Source of the DNA: Deltaproteobacteria bacterium
Lineage (GTDB): Bacteria; Desulfobacterota; Syntrophia; Syntrophales; UBA2185
Reading direction: 5' to 3'
NCBI GenBank assembly: GCA_016874835.1
Contig: VGTB01000012.1
Coordinates: 1-33,829 of the forward strand
DNA length: 33,829 nucleotides
A program made the position numbers and the translations under genes. Under the pieces are notes generated by a model. It worked only from the letters and a program-made list of their open reading frames with translations. It ran no database searches and had not been told where the DNA came from. Positions 1 through 7,942 of this stretch are shown piece after piece (within the stretch, counting starts at the first letter, position 1; each line of letters starts with the position of its first letter).

Positions 1-211
<211 letters not shown>

Positions 212-283
212 TTACACCCTCCTTTCAAATAATACAGAATAAAATAATGAAAAAACCTGAGTTATAAATAACCTTTCATTAAC

Positions 284-300
284 CGTCATTGCGAATGACG
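284..300. repeat. Short palindrome (CGTCATT-GCG-AATGACG), REP-like fragment
   Basis: A perfect 7-bp inverted repeat with a 3-base loop lies in the 202-base gap between the CoA-transferase and the MFS gene. The TGTCATTGCGA...AATGACA style matches the ends of the larger palindromic element at 8961-9082, so it may be a remnant of the same repeat family. It could also act as an RNA hairpin between the two genes. The rest of the gap (301-410) holds a second AAAGGAGGG on the minus strand without a usable ATG, GTG or TTG behind it. Confidence 0.45.
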
Positions 301-410
301 TGGTGTCAACTGCCCATCCTCATCATAATGTTTCGCAATGATTTCCTTTACCTCATTATTATGCTTGCCTTGTAATCCCTCCTTTCTTTTAAGAATTTAA
401 AGAAATAATA

Positions 411-1196
411 CTATTTCTTTATCACTCTCTTCAAAAAGTATCCTTCCCTGTCAATAACATCCCGCAGAAGGTGCAGATCTTCTTCCTTCGGTTCTGCCAT
501 TTCCTTGACATCAGGAGGGATAATCAATTCAAACTCGATCAGGTCCTGTATCTGCCACGTTGTGAATCCGGGTCTGACTTCCAGTAGTTTCATCCGCCTG
601 GTCTTTTCGTCGAAACCGAACAGGGCCTGCTGGGTAATCACTCTGTATGGGCCAGAACCCATGACACCGGCCTTTATTCTGTAATCAGGTGATCCGTCGC
701 CGTAACCCACACTCGTGATGAAATCTACTTTTTCGCAGAACCTTTTTTTTTCCAGGGCCATGATGGCAATGGTCCTTCCGCAGTTAGCCGCCATCGCACC
801 GGCACCCCCGCTTCCGGGGAAGCGAATGTCCGGTTTGTTGTAGTAGTCGCCTTCGATGGTGGAGCCGATATTTCCGTACATATCGATCTGGGCGCCGCCG
901 ATGAATGCGTAGTCTGCGAATCCCCTCTGTGCCAGTTCGAAAACGGCGCAGAGTCCCTTCAGATAGCACGCCTTGTGGCCCGCTCTGGTGTCTCCCACGG
1001 ACAGGGGCATTCCGATTTCAAGGATTGGTGCAAGTGATCCGGCTTCATAAATCATGTAGAGGTTCGGGGCATGGGTAAGCTGGGCATGCATTGCCGCAAT
1101 GATAGGGAGACCCGTTCCCACAAATACGATCTTCTTGTCCTCCAACTGTCTTGAGCCGGTGAAGGAGATCATTTCAAATGCACTGTATTGAGGCAT
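411..1196 (-). CDS. CoA-transferase family I, beta subunit (glutaconate CoA-transferase subunit B-like)
   Basis: The 261-residue protein resembles GctB of Acidaminococcus (about 266 aa) along its length. Visible shared motifs are VGTGLPIIAA (26-35), SVGDTR, FIGGAQIDMYGN, RFPGSGGA, EKKRF...KVDFITSVGYGDG and FDEKTRRM. Glu51, in the YEAG segment, falls where GctB has its catalytic Glu54, the residue that forms the glutamyl-CoA thioester. It would work with the alpha subunit encoded just upstream (34-base gap) to move CoA between acyl-CoA and a free acid. The ATG at 1196 has AAGGAGAT in front of it. Related IpdAB enzymes are ring-cleaving hydrolases, so the exact reaction and substrate are uncertain; the family is secure. 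Confidence 0.88.
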   Translation of the reverse strand: MPQYSAFEMISFTGSRQLEDKKIVFVGTGLPIIAAMHAQLTHAPNLYMIYEAGSLAPILEIGMPLSVGDTRAGHKACYLKGLCAVFELAQRGFADYAFIGGAQIDMYGNIGSTIEGDYYNKPDIRFPGSGGAGAMAANCGRTIAIMALEKKRFCEKVDFITSVGYGDGSPDYRIKAGVMGSGPYRVITQQALFGFDEKTRRMKLLEVRPGFTTWQIQDLIEFELIIPPDVKEMAEPKEEDLHLLRDVIDREGYFLKRVIKK

Positions 1197-1230
1197 ATTG
1201 AGTATCTCCTTCTATCATCTGCCCTGTTCG

Positions 1231-2295
1231 TTACATGGTATAAATAGGCTGGCCACCATCCATTTCCCTCAAATGACGAAGTTTCTTGTGACCCGCCACT
1301 TTTTCCAGGAAGTCGTCGTAGGTTTCACAGCCGAATATGTACTCGTCAAAGTACTTCTTTAGGCCGTCCTTCTTACCCGTTTTACTGAAGTCATCGCAGA
1401 GCCCTCTGAACATTCTGAGGTGGTCCATATCGAACCAGTAGTATCCGTAGCATGCACCGGGATAGGACCCAAAGGGCTGTTCGATTACTGCATCCACTGC
1501 CACGTAGGGAATCTCCGTGAGGTTCGGATATCTTCTGATCGTGTCGGAGGAAATGATCTTTTCAGTGGTCATGATGGTGTATGCAGATGCCATTGATATT
1601 TCCGGACATGTGCAGAGAGCGCCGAAAATCCTCGCGTTTCCGTACATGTCCGCGGCGGTTGTGTGGACGATGCCTACATCGGGGTTACAGGATGGAAGGA
1701 GGTAAATATTTTCACCGGTGAATGGGCATTCAATCATCTTGCCCCTGTTTACCAGTTCCATGTCAGATCCGCCGTGGTCTCTCACCGGAATGAAGGGGAT
1801 GCCCATGGCTCCGGCCTTGAATCGGACTGACATGCCGTAATTGGTATAGTCATCCGTCTCGACTATTCTGTTCGTTACCAGATACCTCCACAGGGGTGCT
1901 ATTCCTATCAGTTCGTAACCCCACCAGGCTAACTCTACGCGTTTAATGGATACTCTGTCTGGATCAAGAAGCATGGCGCCGGCAAGCCATTCCAGGCAGA
2001 TGGAATTTGATTGAAGCGAAAGGGTGAGATTTCTGGTACCCTTCCTGATGATTTCATGGATAATTGATGCGGGGACCCTGGTGTTCACGAAACCGCCAAC
2101 GCCAAGGTTTATACCGTCTTTGATATACCTGGTTACCGCTTCCTTCAGGGTCATCCTCTTATCTCGCATACTGTGGTCTTTCTGTTCAGTAATTCTTCTT
2201 GTCTGTGTCGCCGTCAGACCCCAGTGCTCAAACGGTATCTCGTCGTATTTCAGTTTTGAGATTGACTTGATTTTAGAACTTACCGGACCTAACAT
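1231..2295 (-). CDS. CoA-transferase family I, alpha subunit (glutaconate CoA-transferase subunit A-like)
   Basis: This is the partner of the beta subunit downstream. It matches GctA through MTLKEAVTRYIKDG, the GGF segment, GIPFIPV, ECPFTGENIYLLP, DVGIVHTTAADMYGNARI, a TEKIISSDTIRR segment and a CYGYYWFD segment. GctA is about 320 aa. The full reading from ATG 2295 is 354 aa, with about 42 extra N-terminal residues. A second possible start is ATG 2169 (MRDKRMTLKEAV), which fits the family length better but has little ribosome-site signal, whereas 2295 has AGAGG upstream. The two genes share an operon. The most likely role is activation of a dicarboxylic or hydroxy acid with acetyl-CoA or another acyl-CoA as donor; the substrate cannot be read from the sequence. 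Confidence 0.87.
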   Translation of the reverse strand: MLGPVSSKIKSISKLKYDEIPFEHWGLTATQTRRITEQKDHSMRDKRMTLKEAVTRYIKDGINLGVGGFVNTRVPASIIHEIIRKGTRNLTLSLQSNSICLEWLAGAMLLDPDRVSIKRVELAWWGYELIGIAPLWRYLVTNRIVETDDYTNYGMSVRFKAGAMGIPFIPVRDHGGSDMELVNRGKMIECPFTGENIYLLPSCNPDVGIVHTTAADMYGNARIFGALCTCPEISMASAYTIMTTEKIISSDTIRRYPNLTEIPYVAVDAVIEQPFGSYPGACYGYYWFDMDHLRMFRGLCDDFSKTGKKDGLKKYFDEYIFGCETYDDFLEKVAGHKKLRHLREMDGGQPIYTM

Positions 2296-2887
2296 CGCGT
2301 TACTGCCTCTGGATAATTTCCCCTGGCGCGTATGTGATCACCTGAGTTGTGCTTGTATTGTTCAGGTTTTTACTTACTGTAAAGATGCTTATTTGCTGGA
2401 TGTCGTTGCCCATTGAGCAAAAATTTGCTTTACAAAATAAGATACGAATGGCTGTGATCTTTATACTTTGTGAACTTCAGTAGGACCATTCTTTTAATAC
2501 GTAAGGCAAAAAAAATCGAAACTCGGACAGATCGTGCGTTTAAGATATTGGCAATGTGTATTGTCAATAGTTGCGGTAAAAATAGTCGCAGGTCTTTTAC
2601 CATCCCCCCTGAGCAGTGTCAACTGTTTTTTTATTTTATTTCTGCTGATTTCTCATATTGAAGGAGTTCAGGTGTGCGAGGTGATTTCTTGTGTTGTAAT
2701 ATAAGGTAAAATTATTTAATAGGAAGCTTCGTGTGGATTCGTAATCCGTCCGGCATGTCGTTGACCCCGGGCATACCCGTGGGGAAGGTTGCGGCATGTG
2801 AGACACAAATTCGAATACATGTGCCGGATCGAACTATTGAAACCGTGTGGAGGTTCACATTTCCGGAGAGAGGGCCGTATTGTAGAT
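2296..2887. other. Divergent intergenic region, no convincing gene
   Basis: This 592-base gap separates the minus-strand CoA-transferase operon from the plus-strand Fe-S scaffold gene, so promoters for both should lie here. It is AT-rich from about 2400 to 2720. The clearest structure is the palindrome AGCAAAAATTTGCT (2416-2429). Short open frames exist, but none has a good ribosome site or recognisable residues. A ribosome-site-like AAGGAG near 2661 leads only to a ten-codon frame. Confidence 0.5.
2416..2429. promoter_or_regulatory. Candidate operator palindrome upstream of the CoA-transferase operon
   Basis: AGCAAA-AA-TTTGCT is a 6+2+6 inverted repeat about 120 bases upstream of the alpha-subunit start. 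Its size and position fit a dimeric regulator site for the minus-strand operon. No regulator gene is next to it, and the sequence is simple enough to arise by chance. Confidence 0.3.
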
Positions 2888-3322
2888 ATGGAAGACGAGA
2901 GTACCATCATAGAGAAAATGAAGGCAATCATTCTTGAGAAGGCAAAAGGAATCTCCTCGGAAAAAGTCGTTGAGTATGGCACGAATCCGGATCATTATGG
3001 TGTCATAGACAATCCTGACGGTTATGCCTGCGGCAAGGGTGATTGTGGGGAGAATCTGGAGATGTTTCTGAGCGTGAGGGATGGAATGATTGAAAAGGCA
3101 AAATTCATTGCCGGCGGGTGTATGTTTACCATCGCCGCGTGTAATGCGGCTGCGAAAATGGCGCAGGGCAGAAAAATCCGGGAGTGTCTCGCGATCAACA
3201 GGAGTTCCATACTCACTCACCTGGAAAAGCTACCGGCTGATCACGCTCACTGTGCCCTTCTGGCGGCCCGTCTGTTTCAAAAGGCATTGAGAGACTATAT
3301 GGCGAAGCGAAGACGTGAATAG
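2888..3322 (+). CDS. NifU/IscU-like iron-sulfur cluster scaffold protein
   Basis: The 144-residue reading from ATG 2888 carries the three cysteines of IscU/NifU N-terminal scaffolds: C53 (GDCGEN), C78 (AGGCMF) and C122 (HAHCALLA). These correspond to E. coli IscU C37, C63 and C106, which hold the transient [2Fe-2S] cluster. NPDHYG and GRKIRECLAI also match the family. The usual Asp two residues after the first Cys is Glu here (E55). A longer frame starts at 2789, but its extra 33 residues look unrelated to the family; 2888 has GGAGAGAGGG upstream at a rather long spacing. It lies ahead of thioredoxin reductase with a 138-base gap. Stand-alone scaffolds like this are common in anaerobes. No cysteine desulfurase is in the window. 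Confidence 0.85.
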   Translation: MEDESTIIEKMKAIILEKAKGISSEKVVEYGTNPDHYGVIDNPDGYACGKGDCGENLEMFLSVRDGMIEKAKFIAGGCMFTIAACNAAAKMAQGRKIRECLAINRSSILTHLEKLPADHAHCALLAARLFQKALRDYMAKRRRE

Positions 3323-3460
3323 CTTTTTTCTGTCTGCAGCCAAAAAAATCAAGGATTATCACTTTACAAAAGCTCCTGCCCTCGATTAAATATAACATCC
3401 TGCGTTTTTTCGAAACGCGCGAAACACATGGAAGATGACATAAGGGGAAGGTGAGTCAAT

Positions 3461-4429
3461 ATGGCTGCATTGAACATTCCGGATCGCGTATACGATACCG
3501 TTATCATCGGTGGAGGTCCTGCGGGGTTCACGGCAGGTCTCTATGCTTCGCGGGCTGGCCTGAAATCCCTTCTGATAGAGGGTGCCTCCACGGTAAGTCA
3601 GATTACCGTCACGGATTTTATCGAAAATTACCCCGGCATACCGGAAGGAATCGGCGGATTCGAACTCATTGAGCGATTTAAGAGGCAGGCTGTCCAGTTC
3701 GGCCTCGAGACGATTTCCGGTGATGTGGCTGCGGTGGTGAAAAAAAATTGGGGCAGCATTGACGGGTGGGAGATTCTCATGGGGGCACAGTCCTGCGAAT
3801 CGCTCTCCGTTGTTACCGCAACAGGAGCTTACTGGCGTAAGCTTGGTGTCCCCGGCGAGGACGCTTATGTGGGGAAAGGAGTTTCATACTGTGCGACCTG
3901 TGACGGTCCCATTTATAGAAACAGAGAGGTCGTGGTTGTCGGTGGTGGGGACACCGCTGTTCAGGAAGCGCTTTTTCTGACAAATTTTGTGAAGAAAGTC
4001 ACCATAGTTCACCGCCGCAGCCGCCTGCGGGCGACAAAAATACTTCAGAAAAGAGTTCTGTCGCACAACAAGATAGCATTTGCCTGGGATTGTGTTGTGG
4101 AAGAGATATCCGGTGGGGATGTTGTGCAGAAGGTGAAATTGAGAAACGTGAAATCATCTTCTGATTACAGGGAAATACATGCCGATGGAGTCTTTATCTT
4201 CATAGGTCTTACTCCCAAGACCGATATTGTCCGTGGTATTGTTGATCTTGACAAGGGAGGATATATCATCGTGGATGCAAACATGCAGACATCGGCGAGG
4301 GGAATATTTGCCTGCGGTGATTGTGTCTCGAAGCGTCTCCGACAGGTGATAACCGCATGCGGCGACGGTGCTACCGCCGCTTTTTCCGCCCAGCTCTATG
4401 TGGAGGAGGTAAAAGGTGAGTCCTATTAA
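3461..4429 (+). CDS. trxB: Thioredoxin reductase (NADPH/NADH, FAD)
   Basis: The 322-residue protein has the low-molecular-weight thioredoxin reductase plan: an FAD-binding GGGPAG (17-22), an IENYPG segment, redox cysteines C144 and C147 in SYCATCDGP, a second dinucleotide fold (VVVGGGDTA) followed by HRR, and a C-terminal FAD motif (GIFACGDC). It would pass electrons from NAD(P)H to thioredoxin in the cytoplasm. The ATG at 3461 follows GGGGAAGGTGAG. The end overlaps the start of lgt by 14 bases, so the two are translationally linked. The HRRSRLR segment after the nucleotide fold favours NADPH, but this was not tested. Confidence 0.93.
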   Translation: MAALNIPDRVYDTVIIGGGPAGFTAGLYASRAGLKSLLIEGASTVSQITVTDFIENYPGIPEGIGGFELIERFKRQAVQFGLETISGDVAAVVKKNWGSIDGWEILMGAQSCESLSVVTATGAYWRKLGVPGEDAYVGKGVSYCATCDGPIYRNREVVVVGGGDTAVQEALFLTNFVKKVTIVHRRSRLRATKILQKRVLSHNKIAFAWDCVVEEISGGDVVQKVKLRNVKSSSDYREIHADGVFIFIGLTPKTDIVRGIVDLDKGGYIIVDANMQTSARGIFACGDCVSKRLRQVITACGDGATAAFSAQLYVEEVKGESY

Positions 4430-5246
4430 CTGGCAGCGCCTTCCCGAGCATATCAGTCCGAATCTTATCGAAATAGGATCCTTCCAGATTCGCTATTACA
4501 GTCTCATGTATATAGTCGCCTTCTTTCTCACTTATGTGCTCGTTTTACACCGGATAAAACGGGAACAATACGACTATTCTGCGGAACTCATTCAGGACTT
4601 TTTTATATGGGCCATTATCGGTCTCATCCTGGGGGCCAGATTCGGGTACGTTCTCTTTTATCATTTTGACTATTATGTGAAGCATCCCCTTGAAATCATC
4701 CTGCCCTTTGAATTCTCCCGCGGGATGCGGTACGTAGGGATAAGCGGCATGTCTTATCACGGGGGAGCTGCAGGCGTTCTTTTCTCTTCGATCCTGTTCT
4801 GCAGAAGATATCAAATCGACTTCTGGCGTTTTGCCGATCTCTTCTGTCCCGCTATTCCGCTTGGTTACACCTTTGGAAGAATCGGCAATTTCATTAACGG
4901 CGAGCTCTATGGAAGGGTGACAGAAATGCCGTGGGGTATGTATTTTCCTTTGGATCCGACCCGTCAGCTCCGCCATCCTTCTCAGTTATATGAGGCGTTC
5001 TTTGAGGGGATCGTGCTTTTTGTTATGCTCTGGAGTATAAGAAAAAAAAGTCCCTTTGATGGATTCCTTTTTTCTCTGTATCTTGCCGGGTACGGTTTTG
5101 TACGTTTTGTCATTGAGTTCTTCAGGGAGCCGGACGCACACCTGGGACTCATGGGGGGTGTCTTGAGTGTGGGGCAGATACTCTGTCTGCTGATGATTCT
5201 TGCGGGAGTGTGTGTCTGCATCTTCAGATGGAAGCGCGCAAGGTAA
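4416..5246 (+). CDS. lgt: Prolipoprotein diacylglyceryl transferase
   Basis: Lgt adds a diacylglyceryl group to the lipobox cysteine of prelipoproteins in the inner membrane. The 276-residue protein has the multi-helix layout and the family signature GRIGNFINGE (154-163), an HGG at 115-117, and a C-terminal RFVIEFFREPD segment with the conserved arginine. It starts with GTG at 4416, inside the end of trxB, behind a strong GGAGGAGGT. At least six predicted lipoproteins in this window (start positions 9119, 26559, 27784 minus, 28687 and 32170 are the clearest) would be substrates for this enzyme. Confidence 0.94.
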   Translation: MSPINWQRLPEHISPNLIEIGSFQIRYYSLMYIVAFFLTYVLVLHRIKREQYDYSAELIQDFFIWAIIGLILGARFGYVLFYHFDYYVKHPLEIILPFEFSRGMRYVGISGMSYHGGAAGVLFSSILFCRRYQIDFWRFADLFCPAIPLGYTFGRIGNFINGELYGRVTEMPWGMYFPLDPTRQLRHPSQLYEAFFEGIVLFVMLWSIRKKSPFDGFLFSLYLAGYGFVRFVIEFFREPDAHLGLMGGVLSVGQILCLLMILAGVCVCIFRWKRAR

Positions 5247-5315
5247 ATCCTGTCGGTGGCAATGAAGGACTGAGGAGAAACGATGGGATATAAGCAGGAG
5301 CGGGAGGATAAGGTC

Positions 5316-6650
5316 ATGGGTAAAAATCTGGTAATTATCGGCGGTGGGGCAGGGGGTGCATCCGTGGCCGCAGAGGCAAAGCGGAGTGATCCTTCCCTGG
5401 CAGTAATGATTGTAGAAAGTGGCGGGTTCGTTTCTGTCGCTGCCTGACCGATGCCGTATTACATCGGCGATGTAATCAAGGAAGAGAGGAAATTGGTTAT
5501 AAGAACACCGGAAAAGTTCAGAGAAACCGGTGTGGATGTCAGATTGCACGTGATTGCAGAGGAGGTTGACGCGGACAAGGGGGTTGTCCGCCTGTCCGAC
5601 GGGACGGCTCTTAACTACGATATTCTCGCACTGGGAATGGGGACGAGCCCTTTCGTCCCGAAGATACCGGGTCTTGATTTGGAGGGGGTTTTCACGCTGA
5701 AGACGCTCAACGATGCAACGCGGATAAAAGCTTTTATCAAGGATTCACCATGCAGAAAAGCCGTAATCGTGGGGGCAGGTTTTATCGGGATGGAGATGAG
5801 CGAAGCATTGAAGACCCGCGGTGTCGATACGCACGTGGTTGATCTGATGCCCCGTCCCGCTGTCAGGTGGGATCCTGAATTTTCGAAAGTAATACTTGAG
5901 GAACTGACCCGGCAGGGAGTGGCGTTTTCCCCCAATACGGGAATCGTTGCGATTGACAAGGGCAAGGGATACCGGCTTCACGTCGCTACGGATGACGGTG
6001 GGATGGAAGCCGATATGGTTCTGATAGCCATCGGTGTCCGGCCGAATGTGAAACTTGCCGCAGACATGGGATTGCAGATAGGGAAGACAGGGGCAATTCA
6101 GGTTGATTTTTCTCAGCGCACATCGAAAGAAGGTATCTATGCCGTAGGGGACTGCTGTGAGGTTTACCATCGAGTCAGCAAGAGGTGGGCTCATGTCCCT
6201 CTGGGTGATATTGCAAACAAGCAGGGACGTGTGGCAGGCCGCAATATAGGGGGCGGTTCCATAATCTTTCCGGGAGTGGTCGGTGCCCAGTCGTTCAAGG
6301 TGTTTCATTGTGAAGCCGCAGCGACCGGTCTCGATGAAGCGGAAGCTCTGAATTGTGGGTATCATCCCGTGAGTAATATCATCTGGGGGAATGCCATTGC
6401 CAGGTCCATGCCCGGGGAAAAGAGGGTGGGAGTGAAACTGGTGGCTGATCGTGCCACGGGGAAACTGCTGGGTGCCCAGGCGGTGGGTACGACAGGAGCA
6501 GTAAACAGAATTAATGTCCTTTCCTGTGCACTGTGGTCGGGCATCAGTGTCGATGAAATCGGATATTTCGACTTCGCATACGCTCCCCCGTTCAGTCCGG
6601 CCTGGGATCCGATTCACATCGCCGCGCAGGAGTTACTGCGAAAATTGTAA
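5316..6650 (+). CDS. Selenocysteine-containing CoA-disulfide reductase / NADH oxidase family flavoprotein
   Basis: Reading from ATG 5316 through TGA 5445-5447 as selenocysteine gives 444 residues, the usual length of this family. It has the N-terminal FAD motif (IIGGGAGG, 7-14), Sec44 in VAAUPMPYYIGD, an NAD(P)H fold (VGAGFIG, 152-158), the second FAD motif (GIYAVGDC, 273-280) and the C-terminal AYAPPFSPAWDP dimer-domain motif. CoADR, NADH oxidase and peroxidase enzymes have one redox cysteine at position 42-43 in an xxCGLPYYIG motif; the TGA is at that codon. A bacterial SECIS-like hairpin follows. Without recoding, the gene would be split into a 43-codon piece and a 399-codon piece lacking the FAD fold. 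ATG 5283 is an alternative start, also with a GAGGAG site. Substrate could be CoA disulfide, persulfide or polysulfide, or oxygen/peroxide. Pseudogene or base error is the alternative, made unlikely by the hairpin and the intact frame on both sides. Confidence 0.88.
5445..5476 (+). promoter_or_regulatory. UGA codon with bacterial SECIS-like hairpin (CoADR-like gene)
   Basis: After UGA (5445-5447) come 10 unpaired bases, then ATTACATC-GGC-GATGTAAT (5458-5476): a perfect 8-bp stem with a three-base loop starting GG. The GG begins after 18 bases, the same spacing as in the E. coli fdhF SECIS as I recall it (UGA, 18 bases, GGU). Bacterial SECIS elements need a short stem and guanines at the start of the apical loop for SelB binding, and both are present. 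It is in the coding sequence, as expected in bacteria. Confidence 0.85.
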
Positions 6651-6677
6651 GAAGGCTCGAAGAGCGAACATACCATC

Positions 6678-7454
6678 ATGATGAGAAAACCCCTTAGATC
6701 ACAACTCAGATTGTGGGAAAAACTCAGTACAGTAAAGTATCGCCGTAGGGAGGGACTCTTTCTGGCGGAAGGTTATAAGGTAGTAAATGAGTTGATGAGC
6801 AGCACATGGGAACCCAGGGCAATTATGATCCTGGGGGAAAAAAGATATCAGTGGGATACGTTTTTGTCCACGGTTAATAAATCTGTGGACATTTACGAGC
6901 TGTCGAAAAAGGAGTGGAATGTACTGACCCAGGATAAGGAATCGGAAGGAATCATTGCCCTGGTTGCCATGCCCCGGCATATTGATATTATGGAAGCGCT
7001 CATTCAGGGGGCAGGGCACATGGTATTGCTGTACCGGATAAATAACCCGAACAATCTCGGAGCGATTCTCCGGACGGTGCACTGGTTCGGGATCGGTACG
7101 GTAGTTCTCAGTGCCGGTTCTGTTGATTTTACAAATCCGAAGGTTGTGCGCGCGGCGATGGGGGGCCTTTTTCATCTCTCAGTGGTACAGGACGTCGATT
7201 TCGAAAAGGTGCTGCCGAAGATCAGGGAACACTTTTTTTTGGTTGGCAGCAATAACCGGGAAGGAGTGACGCCTCACGCATGCGCTCAAAGAACGGCTCT
7301 TTTAATGGGGAGTGAAAGTCATGGTCTGCCCGATACATTGATACGCTTGGCCCATGAGCAGTGGCGCATTCCCGGTGCAGGTAAAGGAGAGTCCCTCAGC
7401 CTTCCTCAGGCGGCGGCGATCATGATCTATGAGTGTACGAAACGGGGACACTGA
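6678..7454 (+). CDS. SpoU/TrmH-family RNA 2'-O-methyltransferase
   Basis: The 258-residue protein has an N-terminal substrate-binding region (residues about 1-95, with YRRREGLFLAEGYK, the usual opening of rRNA-type members) and a SPOUT knot domain. The three SpoU motifs are seen: NNPNNLGAILRTVHWFG, LLMGSESHGLPD and IPGAGKGESLSLPQAAAIM. It would transfer methyl from S-adenosylmethionine to a ribose 2'-OH in rRNA or tRNA. Motif 2 has Ser where many members have Asn (GNEGHG becomes GSESHG). Two ATG codons in a row (6678, 6681) could start it; it sits 27 bases after the selenoprotein gene, so is probably co-transcribed. The target nucleotide cannot be told. Confidence 0.88.
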   Translation: MMRKPLRSQLRLWEKLSTVKYRRREGLFLAEGYKVVNELMSSTWEPRAIMILGEKRYQWDTFLSTVNKSVDIYELSKKEWNVLTQDKESEGIIALVAMPRHIDIMEALIQGAGHMVLLYRINNPNNLGAILRTVHWFGIGTVVLSAGSVDFTNPKVVRAAMGGLFHLSVVQDVDFEKVLPKIREHFFLVGSNNREGVTPHACAQRTALLMGSESHGLPDTLIRLAHEQWRIPGAGKGESLSLPQAAAIMIYECTKRGH

Positions 7455-7487
7455 TAAGGACCAAGGAGTGAGTGGAGAGGTGAGGAA

Positions 7488-7805
7488 ATGGGATCGTATA
7501 TACAGGTTGTAACCACGGCGGAAAAGAGGGAAGATGCCGAGAAGATCGCGAGGACGGTTGTAGAAAAGAGGCTCGCCGGCTGTGTCCAGATTCTGGGGCC
7601 TGTCACCAGCATCTACTGGTGGAAGGGGAATGTGGAGACGGCGGAAGAGTGGCAGTGTGTGATGAAGAGCAGGAGTGACTTGTACGGAGCGGTTGAAACG
7701 GCCATCATATCTGTTCATCCTTATGAAGTGCCGGAGATCATCGCTGTGCCGATAACTGCAGGCAGTCAAAATTATCTGGACTGGCTTCAGGGTGAACTTT
7801 TCTGA
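7488..7805 (+). CDS. cutA: CutA1-type divalent cation tolerance protein
   Basis: The 105-residue protein matches CutA along its length: VVTTAEKREDAEKIAR at the start, EKRLAGCVQI, SIYWWKGNVE, a conserved EW-Q segment, the HPYEVPEII motif and a C-terminal YLDWL. CutA forms PII-like trimers and is named for a copper tolerance effect in E. coli; its actual role is unsettled. The ATG follows GAGAGGTGAGG. The gap to the methyltransferase is 33 bases, and it seems to be the last gene of this plus-strand series. Confidence 0.92.
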   Translation: MGSYIQVVTTAEKREDAEKIARTVVEKRLAGCVQILGPVTSIYWWKGNVETAEEWQCVMKSRSDLYGAVETAIISVHPYEVPEIIAVPITAGSQNYLDWLQGELF

Positions 7806-7807
7806 GA

Positions 7808-7894
7808 AGATGTTTTCACGACTCGTGCCGTGCGCCTACACATTTACCTTTGTGACCGTTTCGCTTCACGAAGAGTGGTTATGAAAAAACATCT
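7808..7894. repeat. Long-looped inverted repeat between cutA and glk
   Basis: AGATGTTTT (7808-7816) is matched by AAAACATCT (7886-7894), with extra weaker pairing inside. The enclosed 69 bases separate cutA from glk. It could fold in RNA and end the cutA transcript or act near the glk leader. There is no GC-rich stem with T-run, so it is not a standard terminator. Confidence 0.3.
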
Positions 7895-7942
7895 CACTTG
7901 ATCTTATGCAAGTCAGATTTCCAAATACCTTTCAATGATTAT

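Noticed and set aside
2470-2661. 63-residue plus-strand frame in the divergent gap
   Set aside because: Poor start context and no recognisable sequence; probably chance in AT-rich DNA.
5283-6650. CoADR-like gene as a pseudogene or frameshift
   Set aside because: No frame change is needed, only the TGA; it is at the catalytic Cys codon and is followed by a SECIS-like hairpin at the right spacing, while the rest of the protein is intact.
5451-6650. A separate 399-residue gene starting at ATG 5451
   Set aside because: It would lack the N-terminal FAD-binding fold and begin in the middle of the active-site motif, with no ribosome site before the ATG.
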